From positions 372,001 through 436,000 of the forward strand of contig JAOPKE010000003.1 of NCBI GenBank assembly GCA_025517465.1: 64,000 nt of DNA. Reading direction: 5' to 3'. The notes below the pieces were generated by a model. It was not told the origin of the DNA. It was given only the letters and a program-made list of their open reading frames with translations, and ran no database searches. A program made the translations under genes and the position numbers. This stretch comes from Halobacteria archaeon HArc-gm2 (GTDB lineage Archaea > Halobacteriota > Halobacteria > Halobacteriales > Haloarculaceae). Positions 52,870 through 62,340 of the stretch are shown in pieces; position 1 is the stretch's first letter; each line of letters opens with the position of its first letter.

Positions 52870-53868
52870 TCACCCCGTCGTTTCGACGACGATGCGAACC
52901 GAGTCGCCGTCCTTCATCACGTACTCGTCCATATCGACCGGTTCGTCGTTGACGGTGACCTCGACGGTCGTGTCGTCGTCCGCGGGGTCGTACGTCGTCC
53001 CGTTGTACTCGACGACGCCGTCCGCCGCGTGGATCCCCTCGAGCGTGGAGAGCGCGTACGAAAGCGTGATCGACGTGGAGTGGGCGTGCCAGATCTCGCC
53101 GTCCCCGTGCTCGTAGTGGAAGTGCCGGTGGCCCGCCTGGTACTTCTCCTTCGAGAAGTCGACTTCCTCGTCCTCGACGACGAAGCTCATCTCGCCGTGT
53201 GCATGCTGCTGGGCGGCCTTGATGTAGGTTCCCGGCCCCGACACGTTCGTCTCCGCCGTGGTGACGGTTATCCAGACCATGTCGGCGTCTTCGAGGACGT
53301 AGGCCTCGGGGTCGACCGACTCGCCGTCGACGCGGTAACTGACCGTCGTCCCCTCGGTCGACCCGGTGTACCGCTCGCCGTCGACCGCGAGTGTGGACTC
53401 GGTTGCGTTCACGTCGAGACGCGACAGGGCCGCCGCGAGCGTCAGATCGGAGTCGTTGGCGGCCCAGGTGTGCTCGTCGGACTCGGCGACGCCGAACGCG
53501 TCACCGTCTCGGTCCCGGTCCTGGAGGTCGAGTTCGGAGCCGTTGACCGCGATAGTCATCTTGCCGCCCAGTTCCGCCAGCGTCGCGTTGGCAGGGGCGG
53601 ATTCGGCGTCCGCGTCGTCGCCGGTGTCGTTCCCGGCCTCGTCACCGCCGTGGCTGTGGCCGTCGTGGCTGTGCCCGTCGTCCGAGGTCGATTCGCTCTC
53701 GGTGGCCGTCGCCACGGTTCGGTCGTCCGTGACGTTCTCGGCCGTTCCCTCGGTCGATGATGCACCGACGTCGCCGTCACCGAGACCGATCCCGGAACAC
53801 CCGGCCATGAGGACCAGGGCGCCTGCGAAGACGAGCGTCACGACGGTGCGCGTCGAAGTCGTCTGCAT
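52870..53868 (-). CDS. His-rich lipoprotein A with duplicated beta-domain
   Basis: The 332-residue protein has a signal peptide with lipobox LMAGCSG (lipidated Cys24). An Asp/Ser/Thr linker contains GHSHDGHSHGG, and two homologous modules follow (first about 125-215, second about 255-330), each ending V(D/N)xExVDxxxYVxxDGDxVxI. Between them lies HAHGEMSFVVEDEEVDFSKE, then HRHFHYEHGDGEIWHAHSTS. The density of His suggests Zn, Ni or Cu binding at the cell surface. A paralog (58953-59852) sits on the other side of MoxR island 2. No named family is recognised. Confidence 0.75.
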   Translation of the reverse strand: MQTTSTRTVVTLVFAGALVLMAGCSGIGLGDGDVGASSTEGTAENVTDDRTVATATESESTSDDGHSHDGHSHGGDEAGNDTGDDADAESAPANATLAELGGKMTIAVNGSELDLQDRDRDGDAFGVAESDEHTWAANDSDLTLAAALSRLDVNATESTLAVDGERYTGSTEGTTVSYRVDGESVDPEAYVLEDADMVWITVTTAETNVSGPGTYIKAAQQHAHGEMSFVVEDEEVDFSKEKYQAGHRHFHYEHGDGEIWHAHSTSITLSYALSTLEGIHAADGVVEYNGTTYDPADDDTTVEVTVNDEPVDMDEYVMKDGDSVRIVVETTG

Positions 53869-54115
53869 AGTGTTCGCTCACTCCCACGCGACCATCGGGG
53901 ATTACTATCCATCGGGTATGCCCCGCTTACCCCCCGCATAAGTACGGTATCGGCGGCCAACCTGTCGGTTAGATGACCGACGGACGCCGTTCGGACTCCG
54001 AGGGGGACGGACCCACCGAATCGACGGAAGAGGGGTGGTGGGGCCGTGGGGCGACAGTATCGACGGACCGAACAGGGATCGATGCGGGCCGACGAGGACC
54101 GGCCGAGATGGAGCG

Positions 54116-54991
54116 ATGAACCGCGAGCGAGTGGTCGTCGTTCTCTGTGCGGCCTGCTGTTGCTTCGCGCTGGTGACGCTTTCCTCGTCGCTCGACGCCA
54201 CCGTCTCCGGGAGCCCGGAAGACGAGTTCGACGTCGGCGCGGACGAACTCCCGCTGTCCGGCGACGACACCAGCGAACTGAAAGACGCGTACCAGTCCGG
54301 CAGCGGAGCGGAGGGAGAGTCGTCGAGCAGCGATCAGGAGGGGGAGGGTGCGCCTGCCGCTGCGGAGAGCCGGAACTCGGATACGGGAGAACAGGATGGC
54401 GACCCGAGTAGTGACGCCAGTAGCACGCGGACGGCGACGGACCAGGCGGCGGACCGATCGGCGGCCCAGTCGGCCGACGCCAGCGACAGTGGATCGAGCC
54501 AGTCCGGCGAGGGAACCGGACCGACGACCCAGGACGAGCAACGCGACTGGCTGGCGACGGCACGGGACCTGTTGTCTGGCGTGCTGGGTCTCGGCGTCGT
54601 CGGCGCGGTGGGTGCCCTCGGGTGGCTTGCGGTCCGTTACCGGGAGCGACTCCTCGGTCGGGTAGTCGGCGACCAGGGCGGCGAGGAGCGATTCGGTACC
54701 GCCGGGTCGACGGACGGACCGGCGTTCGAGCCGCCGGCGAACGAAGTCGAACGGGTCTGGGTCGAGATGGCCGATCGTGGCGACGTCGCCATCGACCCCG
54801 GCATGACGCCGAGCGAGTGCGCAGACCGGCTCGAAGCTGACGGGTTCGACCGCGACGCCGTCGAGGAACTCACCGACCTGTTCCAGCGGGTCCGCTACGG
54901 CAGCGCCGTCACGACGACCGAACGCGTCGAGCGGGCCCGCGAGTGCCTGCAGCGGTCGGTGCCGACGACGGACGGAGGAGAGCGACAGTGA
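54116..54991 (+). CDS. DUF4129 membrane protein, first gene of MoxR island 2
   Basis: The 291-residue protein starts MNRERVVVVLCAACCCFALV; an in-frame extension to 54035 is unlikely. It has an N-terminal TM or signal, an acidic Ser/Glu/Gly-rich external linker (about 40-140), one TM helix (about 148-170) and a cytoplasmic DUF4129 domain (about 209-262: VERVWVEMADRGDVAIDPGM, CADRLEAD, TDLFQRVRYG). It is positioned exactly where island 1 has the transglutaminase gene, but no transglutaminase domain is present. Its stop overlaps the next GTG start. Confidence 0.8.
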   Translation: MNRERVVVVLCAACCCFALVTLSSSLDATVSGSPEDEFDVGADELPLSGDDTSELKDAYQSGSGAEGESSSSDQEGEGAPAAAESRNSDTGEQDGDPSSDASSTRTATDQAADRSAAQSADASDSGSSQSGEGTGPTTQDEQRDWLATARDLLSGVLGLGVVGAVGALGWLAVRYRERLLGRVVGDQGGEERFGTAGSTDGPAFEPPANEVERVWVEMADRGDVAIDPGMTPSECADRLEADGFDRDAVEELTDLFQRVRYGSAVTTTERVERARECLQRSVPTTDGGERQ

Positions 54992-55671
54992 CGGCCGCTC
55001 CCTCGACCGAAAACCGCGTCGCGCCCGTCGGCCGGGTCCTCCTGGGACTCGCCGGTATTCTCGTCCTCGCCGTGGCCGTCGTCGCCGACGGTCCCGTTCG
55101 CGGGACAGTGAACGCGCTCCTGACGCTGTTCGGTAGCGAGTACCTGCTGGTCGCGGTCATCGGCCTGGTGGCGTTCGTCGTCGGCGTCGCCGCGTTCGTG
55201 ACCAGCCGCGAGGCGGCGACCCAGGCGGCGCCGCCCGACCCCGAGCGGGCCGTCGCAGTCCCCGCCCCCGGCGAGTCGTTCGACGAGATGGCGGCCGACT
55301 GGCGGTGTCTACTCCCGGGTGCGGGTCGCGAACACCGGGCAGCAGTCCAGGAGCGGCTCCACCGGACCGCCGTCGAGACGGTGGCAGTCAGCGACGACTG
55401 CGCCCGGGAGACGGCCGCTCGGCGTGTCGCCGAGGGAACCTGGACAGCCGACGACGTGGCGGCGGCGTATCTCGCCGAGCCGACGGACGCGACGGACGCG
55501 ACGGACGAAGAGGGGTGGTTCGAACTGCTAGTGGGCCGCCAGACGCCGACGCAGTACCGCGCAGAGCGGACCGTCTCGGCCATCGCCGACGTCGCCGGCG
55601 TCGCCCAGAGGGACGAGGGGGCCGGGGAGGGATCCGAGGAGGCCGACGGATCCGAGGAGGCCGATCGATGA
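54988..55671 (+). CDS. Small membrane protein of MoxR/DUF58 operons, copy 2 (DUF7269-like)
   Basis: The 227-residue product starts at GTG (as MTAAPSTENRVAPVGRVLLG), overlapping the DUF4129 stop (GTGA). Two TM helices (about 15-35 and 52-72) precede a soluble domain with CLLPGAGREHRAAVQERLHR, then DCARETAARRVAEGTWTADD, matching GCSVAEARTAVRNGEWTDD in the island 1 copy. A Glu/Gly-rich tail ends the protein. It probably works with the DUF58 protein encoded next. Confidence 0.78.
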   Translation: MTAAPSTENRVAPVGRVLLGLAGILVLAVAVVADGPVRGTVNALLTLFGSEYLLVAVIGLVAFVVGVAAFVTSREAATQAAPPDPERAVAVPAPGESFDEMAADWRCLLPGAGREHRAAVQERLHRTAVETVAVSDDCARETAARRVAEGTWTADDVAAAYLAEPTDATDATDEEGWFELLVGRQTPTQYRAERTVSAIADVAGVAQRDEGAGEGSEEADGSEEADR

Positions 55672-56924
55672 CTGACCCCTCGCCGACCCACCGGTGGCGC
55701 GGCGTGCTCGCGGTCACGCTCGTCGCAGGCGGACTCGCTCTGGTCGCAAAGCGGCCTGCGCTCCTGTCCAGCGCCGTCGTCGGCGTCGTCTTCGTCGCGT
55801 ACGCGCGCGTCACGTCGCCACCGTCGCCGACGCTCGAACTCGACCGGCGCCTCGACGAGGCAAGCCCCAGCCACGGCGATCAGGTCGACGTTCGCACGAC
55901 CGTCAGGAACGTCGGCGACCGGACGCTGTTCGACCTGCGAATCGTGGACGGCGTCCCGCCCGCGCTCGCGGTGGTCGAGGGGACGCCGCGTCACGGGACG
56001 GTTTTGCGCCCGGGTGAGGCGACCACGTTCAGCTACACCGTCGCGGCACGGCGCGGTCGGCACCGTTTCGAGCCGGCGACCGTCGTCGCGCGCGACGTCG
56101 GCGGGTCCTGGGAAGTGGAGGTCCAAATCGACGACGGGACCACGGTCGACTGCACGACCGACGTCCCGGCGGCGCCGTTACGCGGTCGGACGCTCGAAGC
56201 CGTCGGCCGCGTCCTCGCCGACGACAGCGGCGCCGGCACCGAGTTCCACCAGACCCGCGAGTACCGCCGCGGCGACGCGCTCAGCCGGGTCGACTGGAAC
56301 CGCTACGCGAGCACGGGCGACCTGACGACCATCGAGTTCAGGAAGGAACAGGCGACCCGCGTGATCCTCGTCGTCGACGCCCGGCCGGTCGCCTACCGGG
56401 CGCCCGAGGGAGATCCCCACGCCGTCTCGTACGCCGTCGCCGCCGCCGGCCAGCTCGCCAGGGCCATCGTCGACAACCGGAACCACGTCGGTCTCGCGGC
56501 CTTCGGCCGGGAGCCCTGCTGGCTCGAACCGGGAACCGGGCGCAACCACGCGCTCCGCGTCCAGCAACGGCTGGCCGACCACGCCGCCTTCGGGGCCCGG
56601 CCACCCGACGACGCACCGGCCGTCGCGGACCAGGCGAAGGCCCTCCAGGCCCGGCTCGAGAACGGCGACCAGTTGCTCGTCCTCTCGCCGCTGCTCGACG
56701 ACGAAGTCGTCGAGACCGTTCGCCGGTTCGAAGCGGAGGAGACGCCCGTCAGCGTCCTGTCGCCTGACGTTACCGACGCCGATGGCGGCGGGCGGACGCT
56801 GGCCCGTATCGAACGCGACCACCGCCACCGAACGCTCCGCCGTGCCGGCGTTCGCGTCGTCGACTGGGACCCCGAACGGCCGCTGTCGGTCGCGGTCACC
56901 GACGCGATGGGGGCCCAGCAGTGA
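55668..56924 (+). CDS. DUF58 domain protein, copy 2
   Basis: The 418-residue product starts at ATG 55668, overlapping the upstream stop (ATGA). Two TM helices (GVLAVTLVAGGLALVAK; LLSSAVVGVVFVAYARV), an Ig-like region (HGDQVDVRTTVRNVGDRTLF) and the DUF58 signature TEFHQTREYRRGDALSRVDW at about residue 190, the same position as in the island 1 copy. Then comes a vWA-like segment (RVILVVDARPVAYRAPEG; QLLVLSPLLDDEVVETVRRF). It lacks the hydrophilic insert of copy 1. The partner ATPase is probably the MoxR at 57650. Confidence 0.9.
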   Translation: MTDPSPTHRWRGVLAVTLVAGGLALVAKRPALLSSAVVGVVFVAYARVTSPPSPTLELDRRLDEASPSHGDQVDVRTTVRNVGDRTLFDLRIVDGVPPALAVVEGTPRHGTVLRPGEATTFSYTVAARRGRHRFEPATVVARDVGGSWEVEVQIDDGTTVDCTTDVPAAPLRGRTLEAVGRVLADDSGAGTEFHQTREYRRGDALSRVDWNRYASTGDLTTIEFRKEQATRVILVVDARPVAYRAPEGDPHAVSYAVAAAGQLARAIVDNRNHVGLAAFGREPCWLEPGTGRNHALRVQQRLADHAAFGARPPDDAPAVADQAKALQARLENGDQLLVLSPLLDDEVVETVRRFEAEETPVSVLSPDVTDADGGGRTLARIERDHRHRTLRRAGVRVVDWDPERPLSVAVTDAMGAQQ

Positions 56925-57610
56925 GCGCACAGCCCGTCCGACGGCGGCCGGCGACATCGAGCGGAACCCTCGCGGTGCTCGTCGCCAGTGGCGTCGCCCT
57001 GGTACTCGGCAGCGGTGCGGTCCGGACCGGGCTGGCGATAGAACTGGCCGGACTGGCCGGTATCGCGACCGGTTTCACTGTGTGGCGTCGGGAGCGGAAA
57101 CGGTGGAGTCTCGTGCTGGCCGGCCTCGGATTCGTGGGCTGCCTCGTCGGCGTCGTCGCCTTCCTGGGCCGGGCACCGGGGCCGAGCGCGGCGATACAGT
57201 CCCTCCCAGCCATGCTCGGCGTGCCGGTGCTCGCGGCGGCGCTCGTCCCCGTCCGCGGCAGTGGGTCGCGAACCCTCGTCAAACTCGGCGTGGGATCGGT
57301 GTTCCTCACCGTCCTGCTGGCCGGCTTCTTCCGCTCGGCCACTCCGGACGTCCTCCTCGGTGCGACGGCGGCCAGTGTCGTGGCCTGGGACGCCGGCGAG
57401 CAGGCCATCGGCCTGGGCGAACAGCTGGGCCGGTCGGCGACGACCTGGCAGCTGGAACTCGTCCACGTCGGGGCGACCGGGCTGGTCGCCGTCGCCGCCG
57501 TCGGCGGCGTCTACGCCACTCGCACCGTCGCGACCGGAACGCCGTCGTTCGCGGGCTTCACCGCGACGGCGGTCGCCCTGCTCCTGCTCGTCGTCGCGCT
57601 CCGTCCGTGA
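56921..57610 (+). CDS. Polytopic membrane protein ending MoxR island 2 operon (DUF7519-like, short form)
   Basis: The 229-residue product starts at GTG (as MSAQPVRRRPATSSGTLAVL), overlapping the DUF58 stop (GTGA). It has about eight short hydrophobic helices. The C-terminal VAWDAGEQAIGLGEQLGRSA, LELVHVGATG and LLLLVVALRP align with the end of the 539-residue protein of island 1, so this is a minimal version missing the first about 300 residues. Function is unknown. It is convergent with the MoxR gene 39 nt downstream. Confidence 0.75.
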   Translation: MSAQPVRRRPATSSGTLAVLVASGVALVLGSGAVRTGLAIELAGLAGIATGFTVWRRERKRWSLVLAGLGFVGCLVGVVAFLGRAPGPSAAIQSLPAMLGVPVLAAALVPVRGSGSRTLVKLGVGSVFLTVLLAGFFRSATPDVLLGATAASVVAWDAGEQAIGLGEQLGRSATTWQLELVHVGATGLVAVAAVGGVYATRTVATGTPSFAGFTATAVALLLLVVALRP

Positions 57611-57649
57611 CCGTGCGCTCGCCCGCCTCGTCCAGGTGTGCGTTCTACC

Positions 57650-58618
57650 CTACCGCTGTCCCTCGGGCGTGGGCCGCGGAACCGTCACCTGCTTGAGGAG
57701 GTCGGCGACGACGTCGGACCGCGTTGTGTCCTCGACGGTCGCGTCGGGCGTCAGCACCAGCCGGTGGGTGACGACGGCCGGCGCGACGGCTTTCACGTCG
57801 TCGGGCGTCGCGTACTCGCGCCCGTCGAGGGCGGCCCGCGCCCGACACACCTCGAACAGCCGCTGGCACCCCCGGGGCGAGACGCCGACCGACACCCGCG
57901 GGTCCTCGCGCGTCGCCCGGACGAGGTCGACGAGGTACGCCTTGACGTCGTCGGCGACGCGGAGGCGCTCGGGAACCCGCTGGAGCAGGAGGACGTCGTC
58001 CCTGCTCAACACCCGACCCGCAGACGGCGTCGGCTGGTCGCGCGCCTCGCGCCGGTCCAGGAGCGACCGCTCGCCCGCCTCGTCCGGGTAGCCCAGGCCG
58101 GTCTTCACGAGGAATCGGTCTTTCTGTGCCTCCGGCAGCGGGAAGGTCCCCTCGCCCTGCTCGACCGGGTTCTGGGTCGCGATGACGACGAACGGTTCCG
58201 GGAGGTCGTGAGTCGTCCCGTCGACGGTGACCTGCCCCTCCTCCATCGCCTCCAGCAGGGCGGCCTGGGTCTTCGGCGAGGCGCGGTTGATCTCGTCGGC
58301 CAGGACGACGTTGGCGAACACCGGCCCGCTGTTGAACTCGAACTCTCGCTCGCGCTCGTCGAACACGTACGTCCCGGTCACGTCGGTCGGCAGCAGGTCC
58401 GGCGTGAACTGGATCCGGTTGAACGAGAGTCCGAGCGCCGTCGCGAAGCTCCGCGCGGTCAGCGTCTTCCCCGTCCCCGGCACGTCCTCGAGCAACACGT
58501 GCCCCCTGGCGACGACCGCAGTCATGATCGTCCTGAGCACGTCCTCGTCGGCGACGACCGCGGTCGAAACCTCCTCGAGTACCTCTTCCCCCAGTGAACC
58601 CGCCGTGGTGACGTCCAT
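57650..58618 (-). CDS. MoxR-family AAA+ ATPase, copy 2
   Basis: The 322-residue protein has Walker A EDVPGTGKT, Walker B VVLADEINRASPKTQAALLE, sensor 1 FVVIATQNPVEQGEG and arginine/sensor 2 region VGVSPRGCQRLFEVCRARA. It is highly similar to the island 1 MoxR (VLLEDVPGTGKTLTARSFA in both). As there, the gene faces the opposite way to its DUF58 operon. The promoter (58641-58652) is 28 nt upstream of the ATG. Confidence 0.94.
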   Translation of the reverse strand: MDVTTAGSLGEEVLEEVSTAVVADEDVLRTIMTAVVARGHVLLEDVPGTGKTLTARSFATALGLSFNRIQFTPDLLPTDVTGTYVFDEREREFEFNSGPVFANVVLADEINRASPKTQAALLEAMEEGQVTVDGTTHDLPEPFVVIATQNPVEQGEGTFPLPEAQKDRFLVKTGLGYPDEAGERSLLDRREARDQPTPSAGRVLSRDDVLLLQRVPERLRVADDVKAYLVDLVRATREDPRVSVGVSPRGCQRLFEVCRARAALDGREYATPDDVKAVAPAVVTHRLVLTPDATVEDTTRSDVVADLLKQVTVPRPTPEGQR

Positions 58619-58640
58619 GGTGGCCGCCCGTCCACGGACA

Positions 58641-58652
58641 AGTTAACTATAC
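58641..58652 (-). promoter_or_regulatory. TATA box of MoxR gene 2
   Basis: Minus-strand gtatagttaact is centred 28 nt before the ATG at 58618, so the transcript is probably leaderless. Confidence 0.55.
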
Positions 58653-58914
58653 GACTGGTAGCCGGAGCGCACGTCGGACCAGATAGCGGTGACACCCGCG
58701 CACCGACGCCCACGGCCCCTGTAGTATCGATCGACGGTTCCTGCCACCCCGAACAGGATTGCGTACCGGTCACGGCCTGCGACACCTGCGAGTCGAACCG
58801 GGACTTATCCGGTCGATAAGGGGATCGGACGGGCGAGATAGTCACGAGAGGGAACGGAACTGCCGACTGGCCCGCCGTTCCGATGCGACGTGTCGACCCG
58901 CCGTAATTACCACC

Positions 58915-58925
58915 CCTTTAATAAG
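58915..58925 (+). promoter_or_regulatory. TATA box of lipoprotein B gene
   Basis: The sequence ctttaataagg is centred about 33 nt before the ATG at 58953, giving a leader of roughly 7 nt. Confidence 0.55.
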
Positions 58926-58952
58926 GACCGCTCCGGTCCGAGTGGGCCGCGT

Positions 58953-59852
58953 ATGGGATCACACGCTCATCGAACGTACGGGATCGCGATCGTCGTCGCG
59001 GTACTGGTGGTGATGGCCGGCTGCTCCGGGCCGTTCCAGTCCAGCGACGCGTCCACCGACGATCCGACGGAGACGACCGAACCGACGGTCACGACGACTG
59101 CAGCCACGGAAGCCGGCGATGCGGACGACGCGTCCGCGACGAACGAGACCGGGTCGGCGATAACCGGTCGAATGCTCCTCCTCCTCGACGGAAGTGACAC
59201 GCACGTCGACCCGTGGACGTCGAACCGGGCCGACGGCGTCTGGATGAACGACACCCAGACCCACCGGTGGCACGTCGAGAACGACTCGACGACCCTCGCG
59301 GCCGCACTGGGCGAGCTCGGTGTCGAGGCCACGGCCGATTCGCTGGCCTACGACGGCGAGACGTACAACGAGTCGACGAACGGGACGACGGTGGCCTACC
59401 GCGTCGACGGCACCGTCGTCGAGGACCCCAGCGAGTACCAGCTCGAAGACGGCGACGAAGTCCACGTCCTGGTCCACACCGCGAACGTCTCCGTCCCGGG
59501 CCGGGAGTACAGTTCGAGCCACCCGCACGCCCACGGCACGTTCGAAGCGAGCATCGACGGTGAGGAAGTGAACTTCTCGAAGGAACGCTACGTCATGAAC
59601 GACGACTACTTCCACTTCCACGGGGACGAAGACGGCAGCCGTTGGCACGCCCACTCGACCAACCTGACGGTGCGCTACGCCATCACCTCGTTCGACGAAT
59701 TCGACGTGGCGAACGGGTCGATAACGATCAACGAGACGACCTACGACGCGGACCAGACCACGTTCCGGGTCAACGGCGAGTCGGTCGACCCCGCCCGGTA
59801 CGTCCTGAAGGACGGCGACCGGCTCGAACTCGTCGTCGACGAGAGCGGCTGA
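58953..59852 (+). CDS. His-rich lipoprotein B with duplicated beta-domain
   Basis: The 299-residue product starts MGSHAHRTYGIAIVVAVLVV, with lipobox VMAGCSG. An in-frame extension to 58890 would include the TATA box, so ATG 58953 is right. After a Thr/Asp linker come two related modules (about 95-195 and 230-299), each ending in a YxLxDGDxxxxxV strand pair. Between them lie HPHAHGTFEASIDGEEVNFS and YFHFHGDEDGSRWHAHSTN. NFSKERY and RWHAHST match VDFSKEKY and IWHAHST of lipoprotein A. It probably binds metal outside the cell. The GHSH linker of protein A is absent here. Confidence 0.75.
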   Translation: MGSHAHRTYGIAIVVAVLVVMAGCSGPFQSSDASTDDPTETTEPTVTTTAATEAGDADDASATNETGSAITGRMLLLLDGSDTHVDPWTSNRADGVWMNDTQTHRWHVENDSTTLAAALGELGVEATADSLAYDGETYNESTNGTTVAYRVDGTVVEDPSEYQLEDGDEVHVLVHTANVSVPGREYSSSHPHAHGTFEASIDGEEVNFSKERYVMNDDYFHFHGDEDGSRWHAHSTNLTVRYAITSFDEFDVANGSITINETTYDADQTTFRVNGESVDPARYVLKDGDRLELVVDESG

Positions 59853-60131
59853 GCTTTCGGGAACGGCTCGAACAGGGCGACTAGTTTTGCAACACTTCCG
59901 GACTGTCCGCATTCCACGACGACGGTCCGAGTTCGAGATTTCTTCTCGGCCTCCGTGCAACCGATCGAACCGCGCCCAGTACCCGGCAGCACCTGAACGG
60001 GTATCACGGCGGCCAGCGATACCTGTCTCGATCGAATTCGGTCGCTATTGAACCAGCCGTTGAGCAGATGTGTGTAGTTAGTGGATAACTCTCGTTTGAA
60101 CGAGTGGGACGAACACCGACAGCAACATCAA

Positions 60132-60698
60132 GAAAGCCCTCGGCGGGGTCGGGTCGCGGGGACCACCCTGCGCTCCTCGTGGTTCGAGAGAGCTTCGCTC
60201 ACGAGGACACCAGGTCAGCACCGCAGCCCTGCCCTCCCCCTGGTCGCGCGAGCCTCGCGGCTCGCGTGTCGCTTCGCTCCCGCTCGCCCATCCGGCGGCC
60301 CTCGCTACGCTCGGCCCGCCCGCCGCTCGGCCACTCGCTCCCGGCCGACCGCCGTACGGTTGCGGAAGGACGCGTGATTCGGCGCGAAGGCGCCGAATCC
60401 GGGGAGGAATGGTGGTAATAATCGCGAGCGCAGGAAGGCGCTGAGCGAGGCGAGGGGCCTTCTGATGAGCGAACGGGGAGCGTAGCGACCCGTGAGCCCG
60501 TGCCGAAGGCCGCGCGAAGCGACGCTGAACCTGGTGGATGAAAGGGCGAGGCGGGGTCGCGTGGGCTGAGCGGGCTCTATCCGAGCGACGGAGGAGCGAG
60601 GATATCCCGCTCAGCGCGCGTCGAGCGCGCCGAGGGCTTTCGAGGTATTGCTGGCGGTCTCTGTTCCGACTCCAGAGAGCGCGCCGAGGGCTTTCGAG
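60132..60698. repeat. Cluster of GAAAGCCCTCGGCG / CGCCGAGGGCTTTC repeats
   Basis: Copies of cgccgagggctttc at 60628-60641 and 60682-60695 lie inside 22-bp direct repeats (60623-60644 and 60677-60698). Their inverted copy gaaagccctcggcg is at 60132-60145. The interior is GAGCG/CTCGC-type monotonous sequence, open in several frames. It contains a perfect hairpin gattcggcgc / gcgccgaatc (60376-60385, 60390-60399, 4-nt loop) and a tgaaaggg (60539-60546) that resembles the left end of the element at 8867. Confidence 0.65.
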
Positions 60699-62340
60699 TT
60701 CTTTGAATTCGTGGTCACAGTAGCTCGGCCAAATCGAAACGTAGTTGATCTGTATGGACCGGGGAAGAGAGATACCGATCGCATCAGACCCAGGAAATTT
60801 CAACGATACTCGCGCCCTACCAGCCGATCGGTAATATATTCATCTGAATAGCGCCACAAACATTCCATTCTTTCGTAACGTCCGACTTTCGAAGGCACTT
60901 GATCGGTTCGAGCTATCGAATTGGAACCGAGTAGAACCAACCCAACTGATTTCTATATAGCGATATCTAGTTTACCACCCGGCCCCACCGCAATTCGTCG
61001 TAATTGAAATATATCGCCCACACAAGCCCTCTAGGTGATTATTTTTAGTCAATATTACTAAATCTATTTTTAAATATGGAGATTTATAATCGGCCCTGGC
61101 GATAACTGTAATCGAGCGGGATCCGTCGAGAGAAGGGGTGCGGTCGGCACGTACACCTGGCAATCTCGCCGAAAACAGGCCACCGGCCACTTCGGAGAAA
61201 ATCGTGCACGACGTCGACGGTCGATTCTACTCCACAGATCCACGACTCCAACCCACACGAAACGCGAAAGCTCGGTCAGGTTTCCGAACGAACGCCATGG
61301 ACGCACCAGAGACCGATCCAGCCTCGAACGAGACGGCACCACTCCAGGAAGGGCTGGAAAGCGTCTGAACCCCGGGTTCGGGACGGGAACGCAGCGGTGC
61401 AACGAGAAAGAGCCGGAACCAGATACTCGCAATTCGACGTCAGACCGTCGCGCTGACTCTCAGCTCGATACGCGAATCTGGACTACCCAGAAAGACGGAG
61501 CAGGAATCGAATCGACGAACGATGCCCCACCCATTGGTATGCACCAACACCCCACACCAGCCACTGCCGAAATTCGGCACGAGAGACAGTCTACCAGCCA
61601 ACTACCGAAGAAGGTAGTCGGTACGACGGATCGCGGTATATCGCATTTCGCGATACTAAATCGAAGATCGCGACCCGAAAACGGCCACAGATCGAGTGAC
61701 GAAGACGGCGCGCCGTGCCGAATCGTCGGACTACCAACAGAAGCACACGTCGCAGAATTCAGGCCGAGGACTGATTGCTACTAGTCACGCATCGAGGAAA
61801 CGCAGTCTGCAATTTGGGTGCCGTCCGGCGCCGACTATACCGCGACTGCATTCGATCGCCCCGGCTAGCGGTTTCCGAGCCCACGTATCCCGTCTCGAAG
61901 CAGGGGTTCGTGGCTCGAACGGGGCCCTCCAGGCGCCGTGCAGGCGCCGCTCATGTAGATATTGTGAATGATAGCATACGACACACCATATAGACTCTCG
62001 GGCAAACAACATCGATCGCCCCAGAGAAATCGCGTAGCGATCCACCCGTTGCACCAGAAAATCGTGACCGCAGAACGCTGGACCGTGACAGGCAGAATCG
62101 AGAAACTGCTTTCCAGAGAACCAGAAGCCACGGGAGAGACTCGATCGAGTTTCCGCACAACTGGAGAGAACTGGGCCGCCGATTCGACCGGTTAGAGCTG
62201 GGGCCTGCGAACATTCGAAAGACGGCGGTTTCCGGCAAACGACGGGCCGGGACCTCGAGAATTCGAGACTGTCAGACAACCGAGAACGGCCAAAGGAGTG
62301 AATCCGGCCCTGCGGTGCCCTCGGACGGCGGAATCGACTG

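Larger units (their letters stand above)
58619..58952. other. Divergent region between MoxR 2 and lipoprotein B
   Basis: It contains two outward promoters: minus-strand gtatagttaact (58641-58652) for moxR and plus-strand ctttaataagg (58915-58925) for the lipoprotein. A cggacttatccggtcgataaggg segment split at 58800-58821 forms an imperfect dyad (ttatcc/gataag). No gene was seen. Confidence 0.5.

Noticed and set aside
60078-60803. Long minus-strand ORF over the repeat cluster
   Set aside because: It is produced by GAGCG-type low-complexity repeats that stay open in many frames. Arg/Ser/Ala-rich product with no domain.
60930-61100. A/T-rich block as a replication origin
   Set aside because: No orc1/cdc6 gene nearby and no recognisable origin-recognition-box repeats. 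A/T richness alone is not enough.
61138-61368. 76-codon plus-strand ORF in the desert
   Set aside because: No promoter at a suitable distance, weak codon bias and no recognisable fold. Considered chance.
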